NCBI GenBank assembly: GCA_034008185.1 | Contig: CM067081.1 | Span: 4,401,821 to 4,465,820 of the forward strand | Length of the DNA: 64,000 nucleotides | Origin: Gorsachius magnificus | Lineage: Eukaryota > Chordata > Aves > Pelecaniformes > Ardeidae | Reading direction: 5' to 3' | In this document: positions 43,201 through 55,200 of the stretch, piece by piece | Position numbering within the stretch: position 1 is the first letter of the stretch | Layout: each line of letters opens with the position of its first letter | Notes under the pieces: generated by a model | Told to the model about the DNA's origin: nothing | The model's database searches: none | What the model saw: only the letters and a program-made list of their open reading frames with translations | Program-made: the position numbers and the translations under genes

Positions 43201-46200
43201 TTTGAGCTTTTAAAAATTTAGCCTACCAACTCAATGGCTCCTTTGGAAAATTAGGGCCCTGGCTTACAAAACATATGAGGATCTTGCAACGTGGAAAGTG
43301 CAATGTGAATTTAAAATGTAATTTTTTCCTACTGTAGCAATGCAGGCAGGCAGTGGGCAGGACTGTAACTTAGCCACTAGTGCTGGTAAATAATAGCTTA
43401 GAGTGGACAAGGTTATTTGATGCCCGTGTAAAAGAAGATAGGATGAAGAAGGGCCTTTGGATCCCTGAATCCATGTCCCTGCTTTGTAGGCATTGACGTT
43501 ACAGACCCCTTTCATGAATGGTCAACTGCACTTCTCAAAGCAGGAAGGGCTTTTGCTCCCACCGCTCTTCTTTCATTGCTGTTCCACCATTGGGTTGCCT
43601 TAATGGTTTGAATCTCTCTCTAGTAGCCAGCCTATATATCTTTCTGGCCATCTTATAGTTAATTTGATCTTATGCTAACGTAAATAGCTGAAATAGCTCT
43701 TTTCCCTCCCCAGTGTTTATTCCTTTAATGTATGCAGGCAGAGCAGCCCCTTCTCATTTCTGATTTCCCGTGGCTGTGCTAAACAAGCCAGGGTATTTAA
43801 GCTTTTCTCACAGGAAAGGTTCTTCATTTCCCTGACCACCTTAACGGGCTTTTTCAACACCTGCTTCCACTTCAGTTCCTTGGTCTTGGACATGGATGGT
43901 GAGGTTTGTGCACCATGTTCCAGGTGCGGTTCATCATGACCTTAGACAACAGCTTGAGAGGTCATTGTTTTGCCATAGAAAACACCTTTTCTGCTGCACC
44001 ACAGCACGGTGCTGGTCTTTTCCATGGCTACAGTTACACCGGGAACTTTTAGTCAGCTGGTGTCTCCTTGGTTGTCTTCAAGCAGGTGAGTTACCATCAC
44101 GTAGCATCCATTTCTTGTGCCTTGCATGCATTTTGAATCAATACGTTTCCTCCCAGTTCTACATCTCTCATCCTCAGGGTCTTCCTTGTGATACCTTGAT
44201 CCTGCTCTTGGGTTGATGAAGCCTCTCAGCTTTGCATCATCACAAATTTCATAGCCTTGTTCAGGATGATTGTGGTAACGTTAGATCCTGAAGAAAGTTG
44301 CTTGTAACCTCCTTACAGATAACCAGTCAGATATGATCTACTTCTGCCCTTTGACTAGAAATTCATATATCCTGACAAACCTGACTTTAGCATCTATGGT
44401 AACACCCTGTAGCACACTATCCCTTCTTTCCAGTCATTCCCTCATGTCCTGTCTTCATTATAGGAACTGTCTTCATGTTCTTCCCCCATAAAGCACCATG
44501 TCAAAGTTAATAGAGTCATTAAAACTCACCAGAGTTGAATTTTACATGATGGAAATCACCACCTCCTCATGCTTGGAGTTCATGAGCTCCTTATGTTTTG
44601 CTTTCATTTCAGCTGTCGTTGCTCTTGTTTCCATTCTGAAATCTTTTATCTGTCTCCTCTTTGTCACCCCGATCAATTCCTTCCTCTTGCTGAAAATGGA
44701 GATGGAGGATGTGTTTATTTTGGAAGTCACATCTAGAGGCCATATCATATCTTTAATCACCATCACATCCTCTGTGCACAATGATTGCATGGCTTTCCTT
44801 ATTCTCCTCTGATGCAAATGTCTGTGGAAGCTTTTCTGGTATTTGCTTAATCATCCAACTTGGCTTGACTTTTGGTATTTCTCCACATCCCGACATATTC
44901 TGCTCTTCGAGCTTTCTTTACTGGCTAGCCTTTTATTTTTCCAGTTCCTTGTAGACTTCACTTATTCCTGCTCTTTGCCTTGTGGTGATTAGTTATCTTC
45001 ATGTATTTTGCACAAGATACATACTGATAACCAAAAGGGACTTATTGGGTAAGATAGCTAGACTGAGGTGGGAAACTGAAGATCTGGGATAACTTCAAAT
45101 CAAAGGTATTGAAATGGTTAGCAAAGTTTGACCCTTGGAGATCTCAAGCCTTAGTTACTTCCCATTTTCGTTTAACATTAAATTTAAACACAAACAACCT
45201 GTCATCACTCAGTCTGAGGTTATTTTTTTTGTAAGTGGCTTCTGTAAAGTACTTATTACTTGCAGAAACATTACAATATGTTGGTTGAATGACTATAGAA
45301 GAAATTTGTTAGCTGTGACATTCAGGAATATCTGGCTTCTTTTAGGGTTACCAGTACATTTTTAATGTGTTTTTGAAAATGGCTGTTCCCTACACAGAGA
45401 ATTTAAAGATCTGAATCTGAGTGTTTTTTCCTTATCAGTAACAATGCAGAGATCATACCAGTATCACTTGTTCTCTAACAGTGACAATGCAGAGACCTTG
45501 ACCAACACGTCACACAGATACAGGTATCCATCCCTACCCCTTTAGATCTGCCTTGCAACTCTTCAAAAACTGAGATTGTCCTTCTAGGGCCTCCTCTGGA
45601 AGATATATTAGAAAATCCACAAAGCAGGGCTATGTTATATAGAACACCATACTGGTGTTAATAACTCAAACTCAAGTTGACTGGTGTTAGTGGGAGAAAC
45701 CCCTACTTTCTTCTGCAAAATTGGGTCAGGTCCTCTGATGAGCCACAGTGTGCCAATGACATTGGGGTAGCTCAACTTCAGGGTCTATTGTGCTTTGAAT
45801 AACATGTGAAATGCCCTACGTGGAGCCCATCTCTTACTTGGTCATTCCACTGACTTGGACACAAATTTGGAGGAGGTTTAACCCAGAACAGGGCTTGGCT
45901 TTCATGATATGTGCATTAAATTTACTTTAAAAGCTTGTATTTCATTTCAGGATGATCGACTGGGTGTCGTGGCCCCTGGGAAAGAACATAGACAAGTGGA
46001 TCATTGCTCTGCTGAAGGGTTTGGCTGCAGTGAAAAAGTTCAGCATCTTGATTGAAGTTACTCTTTCGAAAATCGAAAAGGTCAGTGGGGTCTTTTAAAC
46101 ACAAATGCGAACAACAGGCTTCTCCTTGCACCTGAGATACTTTCTTGCCTCTCAGACGAATGAGGATGAGATGTGAATTGAGATGTATGGAAAAGAAAAA

Positions 46201-49200
46201 CGGGGTTTTAAAGGTACCATTGTGCCCCCTGCACCCCGTGCAAATGCTGCATTGCTGTATATGGGGTGGTGGGCTGATGCCTTTTTAGCAACCAGGAATG
46301 ATGTTCTCCAGAACAACCGGCAGTTCTTTAGGCTTTGGTTTGCAAAGGTACTGATGTTGTAAAGGTTATGAAATAAAACAGGCGAAGGATTTTCAAGCCA
46401 AGTTTTCTTCCCAAACTATGGAGCTCTTGTACAACCTACCTTTGGGAATGTGACACGCTCTCCTTCAGCTGTGCCTGGATCATGGTTGACATGGGCAAAA
46501 TACATACCAGTGAGCATGATAACAGTCCACACAGTCACAGGTCAGTTTTAAAGCCTGTGCCCTGGCCTTAGTTCATTTACTAGTGCAGATAAAGCCCCCA
46601 CTGCCATTGCCATCTCCTCTTTCAGCCGTGAGTACTTGCTGCTCTCTGAAAACCATCTGACCAAGCACTGAAATTGGTCGTCACTTCAGAAACATTTTCC
46701 ACACTGCAGTCCTGCTGTTCCCTCCTTCATACGACAGGGAGAACACATGGCTGAGCCTCCAGTGGTTGTCACCACAGAAGTTATCAATACCATAATTATC
46801 GGTATTGGAACATTATTGATAATTGCGGTTGCTCCTGTGATCCCCCACATGCATTGAGCAGTGGGAGAGTAGCCAAGCATCTCTGGCTTTTCTTTATCTT
46901 TCCTTTCGTTGTTAATGCATAGGAAAGGGACACAGCCCTTAAAATAACATGAGTCTTGGAAACTCTGAGAAGTGTGGTCTGAAAGGGGTAGAGGGCATTG
47001 TCAGCTTACGCCATTTTCTGAGAAGTAGGATAAATATCATTACATAGCCTTTGAAAAAGGCCTTTCCTTTCTATCTCTTTTCCTGAAAAGCTGGTGATAA
47101 ACTTCCAAATACCACCACAAAACAGAAGAGGCACATTTTAGCAAATCGCTCTGTGCTTGCATGGCCCCATCCATCAGGAGGCACGGAGATGCAGAGGTGT
47201 TTCAAAGATCTGTGCCTCACCGTGCCAGGCATTACACAGACCTGAAAGCATGAGGATAACCCACATGGTATTTTTAGGATGCCCTGAGTTCATGCTTTGG
47301 ACAGGAGATGACTCTGGATGACTGACTGTAGGCTGCTTGCTTTGACATCCAGCGTGGTGTAGGGACAGAACAGCAGCCGTGGTAGATGTCCAGTGCCTCT
47401 CTTTCCTGCTGACCTTTTCTCATGCGTGTTGCGGTGCCATCCTGCCTTCTCATTTGCTTTTTTCTTCCCCCACCAGGTCTTTTCCAAATTGCTGTACCCC
47501 ATCGTGAGAGAGGGGGCTTTGTCCGTCCTGCAGTACATGCTGCTGAGCTTCCAGCACTCCCATGAGGCATTTCACTTGGTAAGGCTGCGTCCGGCACTTG
47601 GATGAGGGCATCACCCTGCCTGTAACCATGCCATGGGGCCACATGGGTGGGAGGGAGCCTATGGTGCTGAGGTGCTGAGGTACTGGGGAATGTTTCCATC
47701 ATCTGCTTGATTTCACCAAGCGATGTAAACCCAACCATGTCCGTCCACTTGCAGCTGCTCACCCTCTCCTGCAGCTCAAACAGCTTTTTGGACACCATGG
47801 AGCTGGTGCGGAGATGTGGAGGCAAGTTCTGAGCCTTGAAGTAGTTGGTTGCCCCAGACAGAACAACCACCCTATGTCAGAGAGCAAGGTGCAGAGGAGA
47901 AGTGAGGCTTTGCTTTCTCGTCTGATGGTTCCTTCCATTTCTCTTGAGGCTTATCAGCTGGATGGCTCATCTCTGGGGATAAATCAGTATAAAGCTGGTT
48001 GAGGCTTGACCCTTCCAGATTTGAAATGTGTGCAACGTGTGCAATGCATGCATGCTCTGCTTTTTTTCTGCGATGCTCTACCAGCTGGAAGAGTGGTCTC
48101 TATGGGTAAGTGCATCCCCATGGTCCTCTCCCAACCTCAAAGCCCACCAGCTGAGGATGCAGTTAATGCAAATATATTGGATGGCCTGTCAAGCCACACT
48201 GAGGGTCTCATCAGCAGTGGTTGTATTGCTCTTGCAGTCGTTTTAACCTGGTGTTTGCCAGCTCTTCAGGTGGAAGAGGAGGTTCCGCTCTTCCCTGCTC
48301 TTGCTGTTAGACCGCTTGCTTCTCCCAGCCTCTCTCCCTTGTACTGAGCCCTTTGTACAGCTGCGTGCTGAACTGTGTTGTAAAGGGAACCCAGGTGAAC
48401 CGGCATGGCTGAGACGAGAGATGCTGGTCAAACTAAGGAGGAAGAGGGAACTGCACAGGCTGTGGAAGCAGGGACAGGCATCATGGGATGAGTATAGGGA
48501 TGCGGTCCGGTTGTGTAGGAATGGGGTCAGGAAGGCCAAGGCTCAGCTGGAGCTAAACTTGGCTAGGGATGCAAAGAATAACAAGAAGGGATTCTACAGG
48601 TATATCAGCCGGAAAAGGATGGTTAAAGAAAGCGCACCCCCGCTGATGAGCGAGACCGGCAAGCTGGTAACAGCAGATGAGGAGAAGGCTGAGGTACTCA
48701 ACAACTTTTTTGCCTCAGTCTTCACTGGGAAGCTCTCTCCTCACCCCACCCGAGTTGATGGATGGCATGAGGGGGACCGGGAGGGCAAAGCCCCTCCCAC
48801 TGTAGGAGAAGATCAGGTTCGTGACCACCTGAGGAACCTGAATGCACATAAGTCCATGGGACCTGATGAGATGCATCCCAGAGTCCTGAGGGAATTGGGG
48901 GAGAGAATTGAGAAAAAAAGAAAGTAAGACCTGTGGGTTGAGATAGAGACAGTTTAATAAGAAAGAAGAATAACAATAGTAATAATAATAATGGTAAGAG
49001 AATATACAGAATATACAAAACAAGTGATGCACAATGCAATTGCTCACCACCTGCTGACCGATGCCCAGCCCGTCCCGAGCAGCGATCACTCATGAAGCCA
49101 CGATCACTGTGCCCGTGACTGCCCGACTAACCCCCCCGAGCATGACGTTCTATGGTATGGAACAGCTCTTTGGTCAGTTTGGGTCAGCTGTCCTGGCTGT

Positions 49201-52200
49201 GCTCCCTCCCAGCTTGTTATGCACCTGGCCAAGCAGGAGAAGCTCAAAAAGTCCTTGAACAGTCTGAGCACTACTTGGCAACAACTAAAACTATCAGTGT
49301 GTTATCAACATTCTTCTAGTACTAAATCCAAAACACAGCACTATGCTAGCTACTATGAAGAAAATTAACTCTATCCCAGCTGAAACCAGGACAGTATTGC
49401 CCAGCTTGGACTGGGTCAACCACAAACCTACACTGTTGCATTTGCCTGGAGAAGGAAAGGGGAGGGGATGGGAGGGGTGGCCTGCAGCAGGAAGGTGAGC
49501 AGGGCTACTCTGGCTGGCTTAGGATGTAATTTCATGGTCAGCTTTAGAAAATACGACCCCATATTTGTTCCCACCCTTTCAGCTGAGGTGTTGAGATGTT
49601 GCCACACTGGCTTTGGAATGCATTAGGTGAAGCCTTTGCATTGGGAGCATCTCGGAGGGCTCAGGCAGTGGAGGGCAGGGAATATATTCTTAAACAGCCC
49701 TTGCTGTTTCCTAAGCAGGTGTCTGACTGTCACTTAAACTCAGTGGGCCCCATCCCGCATGTGACTTCAAATTGTCACCAATATGTGGCACTCATTACCA
49801 TTTCTTGAAGTGATGGGGCGTCTTTCCAAGCTTGCACAGCATCAGCACCATAAGACTTGAAGACTCAAATCAGAATACTTCTGCCTCATGAATTCTCCAC
49901 CATTAAAGGCGAAAAGACTTTTAGCAGCATCTGAATCTCCTCTTTTCTTTTCCACAGTGATATTTTATATTTTTTTTTGCTGTTGACACTAAGGCACGGC
50001 TCTGGTTTTTGTCGGTGTTTCCACTGGAATGCTGTAGTTAAAAAGCAGAGCAAGCAAAAGCATGCTTGCAATGATTGAACTGATAAAAGAAGTAATGGAA
50101 AATTACTCCTGTTCATGTTTGATTCTATACTTTTTTCGTTAAAGCCCTTGCGTTTGGCTTTTCACCTAAGGTTCACAGAATAAACAGATAAGGCTGGAAA
50201 AAAGTAAAGCCAGCCAACAATTTCAACTGATGTTTTTTCGTTCCTCAGCTGGAGACACTTTAAATGAGCCTGAATTTCTTGAGAAACTCTTTGTTTTCTA
50301 AAAATAGGGGCGTTCCAATGGATTGTCTTCAGCTGAGCGTCCAAAATTTGAAATACTCCAAAAGCTGTCAGTTGCTCTTGGCTTTACGTTTCCATCTGCA
50401 GCCCAGCAAGCACAAATTTCCTCCCCTATTTTAAAAAAAAACAGGGCGCAAACCTGTCTTGCTTCTTATCTTTTTGTGTTTGCCCTGGCGCTTTGGAAGG
50501 GTTTTGAGAATCGTTCCCATCACAGCTTGGCAAAATATTGATTTATGAAATGGTACTGGGATTCATTTGCTTCCCCAACAAAACTTTTCTGATGGAACGG
50601 AAATGGTGAAAATCGCCAACATTTGGAGGAGAAAGAAAGAGAGAGAGAGAAAGAAGAGAGGAAGATGAAGGGAGGAAGGGAGGACCGGGAAAGGGATGGA
50701 CTGGGGATCCTGAGACTTTACACCAGGATTGTTCTGGGGTAAAAATCACATAAAATACAAATATGAAAAAGGTTGCGTAAGTGCCTGGGGTCACTCTAGC
50801 ACATCTGCAGGGTTAAGAACAGGTTATTAATCCTCTGTGCAGCTGTGGGGTCAGCAGAGGGTGCCCGTGAGCAATGTATCTTTTACATTTGCGTCTGCTT
50901 GTTCGTTTTTAAATTTTCTAGATGAAAGCGAAATAACAAATGTGCTGTTTATGTGCCCATCGCCACCCATCCAACCGTACCAATTCCAGTTTAGTTTATG
51001 CAGTAGCAAATAAAATACAGCACACCAGGCAACGCTTCTTGCAGGCAATTAGCCTGCAATGAATTACATCTTCCTTGTAGGTTTGAATCCCTGCGCTTGG
51101 CAGCCAGCGTATAAGGCTCCTTTCCACCGTGGGTGTGTGATTTAGTAGAAATTGATCCGCATAAAGAATCGTAATCGCAGCACGGCAAAGCAGCAGCACA
51201 AACCTGCAGGTGTCATGCAACATGAAACCCTTGAAGGTTTACAGCATTTGCACTCCTGTAGTCAACAGAAGAGTCACTGTTGAGTTCATAGGGTGAAGGA
51301 CGAAGTCCAGAATGGGACTGAAGTCAACTCCTCTTGGCTGTCCTTTCTGCCTGGGGGTGAAATTCATACCCCTGCATGCGTGCTAAAGCTCTGTGAGTAA
51401 TTTGGAGCCATTTTTGATGCAGTGAATTTTCCTTTTCCAGCTGCTCCCTCACATCCCCAGACTGGTGGCCACTCTGAAGAAGGAGGACTCCAACTCTGCC
51501 ACCAGCTCCCTGGAGCAGCTGGCTGAGCTCATCCACTGCATGTTCTTCCGCTTCTCAGGATTTCCAGATCTCTACGAACCAGTCCTAGAAGCAGTTAAAG
51601 TAAGACACGCACCTCGGCCATTTTTCTGTTTCCCATATGGAAATGGCATCTTAGTTTGCAGCCTAGGGCAGAGGAACTGTCCTACTGGTAGGGATATCCT
51701 AACCTCAACACCTCAAACTGTGGTAGAAGAAAGGGATTAAAATTCTGAGTTTGAGCCCCACATGGGCAAGTTGAGGGAAGATACTTTTCTTATGGTGGGC
51801 CTGTGGAAGTCCTGATAGTGCCTGTGGGTTTTAGCTCTAACTTTAATCTTGAATGTCTCTAAAGGACTAATACTAGCAGCTAAACTCTTCCTTGCATGGA
51901 TGCATGTTCATGCCAAGAGCAGGGGAAATGAGTGGCATGGACACTGCTAGTAGAGGAGTTTTTGCAGTTGCCCATTACTAATTCCTCACATGGAGAGATA
52001 ATGATTCGTAACACAGATGTCTCTTTCCAAGGCTCTTCCTATTCCAAATGAAGACCGGATTAAACATCTCCTGGGGCAAAATGCTTGGACTTCCCAGAAG
52101 AATGAGCTGGCCTGCTTCTACCCACGCCTGGCATCCAAATCGGAGACGGGAAAGATCGGGTTAATTAACTTGGGAAACACCTGCTACATGAACAGCATCA

Positions 52201-55200
52201 TACAGTCTCTGTTCATGGCTTCGGAGTGAGTTTTTGCTCCCTTGCTCCCACTCAGGACTGCTCTAGGGGTTGCTCATTGCATTGGTGTTGTATGTTCCAC
52301 GCCGGTTTTCCATCTTACAGTTTGCATCTCTGCTTTTCTTCCGCAGCTTTCGGCATTCGGTGTTGAATTTAACCGAGGGCAACTCCCAGCCCTTGATGAC
52401 AAAGCTCCAGTGGCTCTTTGCGTTTTTGGAGCACAGTCAGGTAATTATTTCATGTTCTAGTTATTTGTTTGGACTGTCGGCTGCGGAAAGGCTCGTCTCC
52501 AAGTCGCTTCCTGCCGACTCCAACGTGCTGATAAGGAGCTGCGGATCTCGGTGGGTTTTTATAATAGGATGAAATTTGTTTATATGAAAGAGGCTAATTT
52601 TGGGGGTGGAGGAGGCAAGCTCCTATCACCCATGAAAGCGAGCCGTGCTCACACCAGGCTGCCTGTCTTCAGCCTGGGCTGGACTAATGTAATAACTAAC
52701 AGTTTTAACAATTAAGTCTGTTCTGTAATAGTTTACGTATGTGGTCAGCTGAAAAGCCTGTTGGTATAAAGTGGAGTTTTTTGGTTCACAGCAAAGCACA
52801 AGCAATTGATGAAAATGGTTTTGTTACAAGAAAAATAATAAACCCCCGCCCTTCGATTCCAGATGCCTTGAATCCTGGGTATGTGAGGGAAAGTAAAATA
52901 AAAATAACAACACCCTTAAATTAATTATGAATGCTTTCCTGACAAACATGAAATGTAATATGAGTGACTCCTGGAGCTACAGCGAGGTCATATCTAGCTC
53001 CTCTCTTGAAAATATATCTTTCTGTCCCTAGAAAGACATCATTTTGAAAGTCAAGTGAATTTTCCTTTGCTGTGAAACCAGTCACCTGGGCTTCTCCATT
53101 TTTCCAAGCGTTGACTGGCAGAGCTGGCTTGTCGCATCGTGGTATTATGTCATTACAGATGACTTTTGGGGGGAAAATATAGACAACCTGTTAAATTTAA
53201 TATTTGGGCAGAGAAGAGTCTAGTTTCTGATAGCAGGTTAGGGCGTCTGTGATCTGTGATGAGTAAATACAGGACATATTTGCTTGTTGTGTAGTTCATG
53301 GTTAATAGTTTCCTGCTAATTCCCTAATAGCCTTCTAGTTATTTTGCTTCTTTGGGCTGTTCTTAAAGTCACTTCTTTGCTGAAGATGGGTCTTGTTCCA
53401 TGTTAATCAGACAGCAGCTTCCTAACGGCAGTGATTACATTATCCAGTAATGCAGATTACCTGCCTGCAGTGATCGGAATGACAGGTGGAAGTTTAGTGG
53501 ATTTTTTTGCTTTGTTTTTTTTTTTTTAAGAAGGGATTTGGTGACAGAGATCCTGATCAAATTAAATGGAGCATCAAATCAAATTCAGGCTGAATTAAGT
53601 AGAAGTCTCTGGGTCAGGCCAATAAACCATTTTAAAATTGAAGGAAAAAATAAACATGTGGATATTTTATAGAAGTATATGAAAAATAATCACTGAAATT
53701 CATCCCTACAGTCCTGGCTTGCAGCTAACCAAGAAAATCTTCCTGTGCACTGGGATTAGCCCTTGCAGGGGGAAAAAAAGGGGACCTTATCAGGTACACA
53801 AGCACACCTTGCTCCCAGAGAAGCAGCCAGAAAGACCCTCCTCTTCCCTCTCCACCCCGCTATGTGAAATGAGAACCAGATCCCCTGGGTTAAAAACCCT
53901 TCTCCTTCTTCTGTGTTGCTGCCAGCGACCTGCAATCTCACCCGAGAGCTTCCTCTCTGCCTCCTGGCCACCCTGGTTCACCCCTGGTGCTCAGCAGGAC
54001 TGCTCGGAGTATCTCAAGTACTTGCTGGACCGGTACGTGGCAAGCACCATAATTTCGGAGCCTGGTAACAGTGGCATCCCTAGACCCGACATAATGTTGA
54101 ACGCTGACCCACGTGCAAAAGGGGCAAGCAGCTGAGACATGGAGGGGTTGGGAGAGTGAAGGCTTGGGGTGAAAGATAGTGAGACCGGTCCGGGGCTCCT
54201 CAATAAAACCCTGTTTGGGCTGGCTTAGGGGTAAGGTCAGAACTTCGTACAGCTTGAAAATTTCTGCCTTTGCTCTGAAGGCAAGGGAATCGTACCAAGT
54301 TTAGAGATTTGCCTGACAAGCCATTCGGCCTCCTCTGTAAAGTGTTGATTTTTGCCTTTCTCTTACCTAGAAATCTTGAATCCCTGGTGTCCCAGCAATC
54401 CCTCTAGAAGTACGGGGGTCAATGGCACATGGAGACCTCAGGTTCCCAAATCCTGCCCAACCCCTCCCTCAGCACCAGACCCCTGGGCACAGGCAGGTTA
54501 ACCCTTGGAATGAAGAACAGAAACCCTACTTTAGAAACTACCTCTTGGAGTGGTATTGATGCATAACGCAGCCTTTTTTTCCCCTGCCAAAGATTACACG
54601 AAGAAGAAAAAACTGGAAAAAGGATCTACCAGAAACTCAAGGAATCCAGCTTGCTGTCGGAGGCGGTGGAGCATCATTACTTGAACAAGACGTTGATTGA
54701 GAAAATGTTTGGGGGCAAAATGATGACAAAGATCCGCTGCTTGAAGTGTCTGAATGTCTCCTCCCGAGAAGAAGCCTTCACAGACCTGTCCCTGGCTTTT
54801 CCCCCACCGGACAGGCATGTGCGTGGGAGTACGTCTGTTCTACCAGTGGAAGAAATTGGCCCACAGTTTATTGAGCCTCCTGAAAACCCAAGCCATCTTA
54901 CGGGGTCTCCCTGGATCCAGAGGAGGGCCCCCATGGCCAGAGACCCTGCAGCCCCGCTGATGCCAGTGGAAACATTGGGTTTCCAGGAGCCAGGAGAAAC
55001 GGCAAATCCCTTAAGTGGCGATGCCGTTGGCGTGGATGCAGCCAAAGACCCTCTCTCGGGTTTTGGGGAGCAGGCATGTGCTCCCAAAGACTCCAGATCT
55101 GTCCCAGATTTAATCAACTATTTTCTATCCCCGGAGAGACTGACAGCAGAAAATAAATACCACTGTGAGAAATGCGCATCCTTGCAGGACGCCGAGAAGG

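Larger units (their letters stand above)
47579..51440. other. USP35 intron between coding exons 4 and 5
   Basis: Contains the CR1/LTR chimera (48,370-49,393) and a GAAAGAGAGAGAGA purine tract near 50,630. The rest is unique, with no gene recognised. Confidence 0.55.

Noticed and set aside
47274..47870. 198-codon minus-strand open frame
   Set aside because: Shadow antisense to USP35 coding exon 4 and its intron; no recognisable domain.
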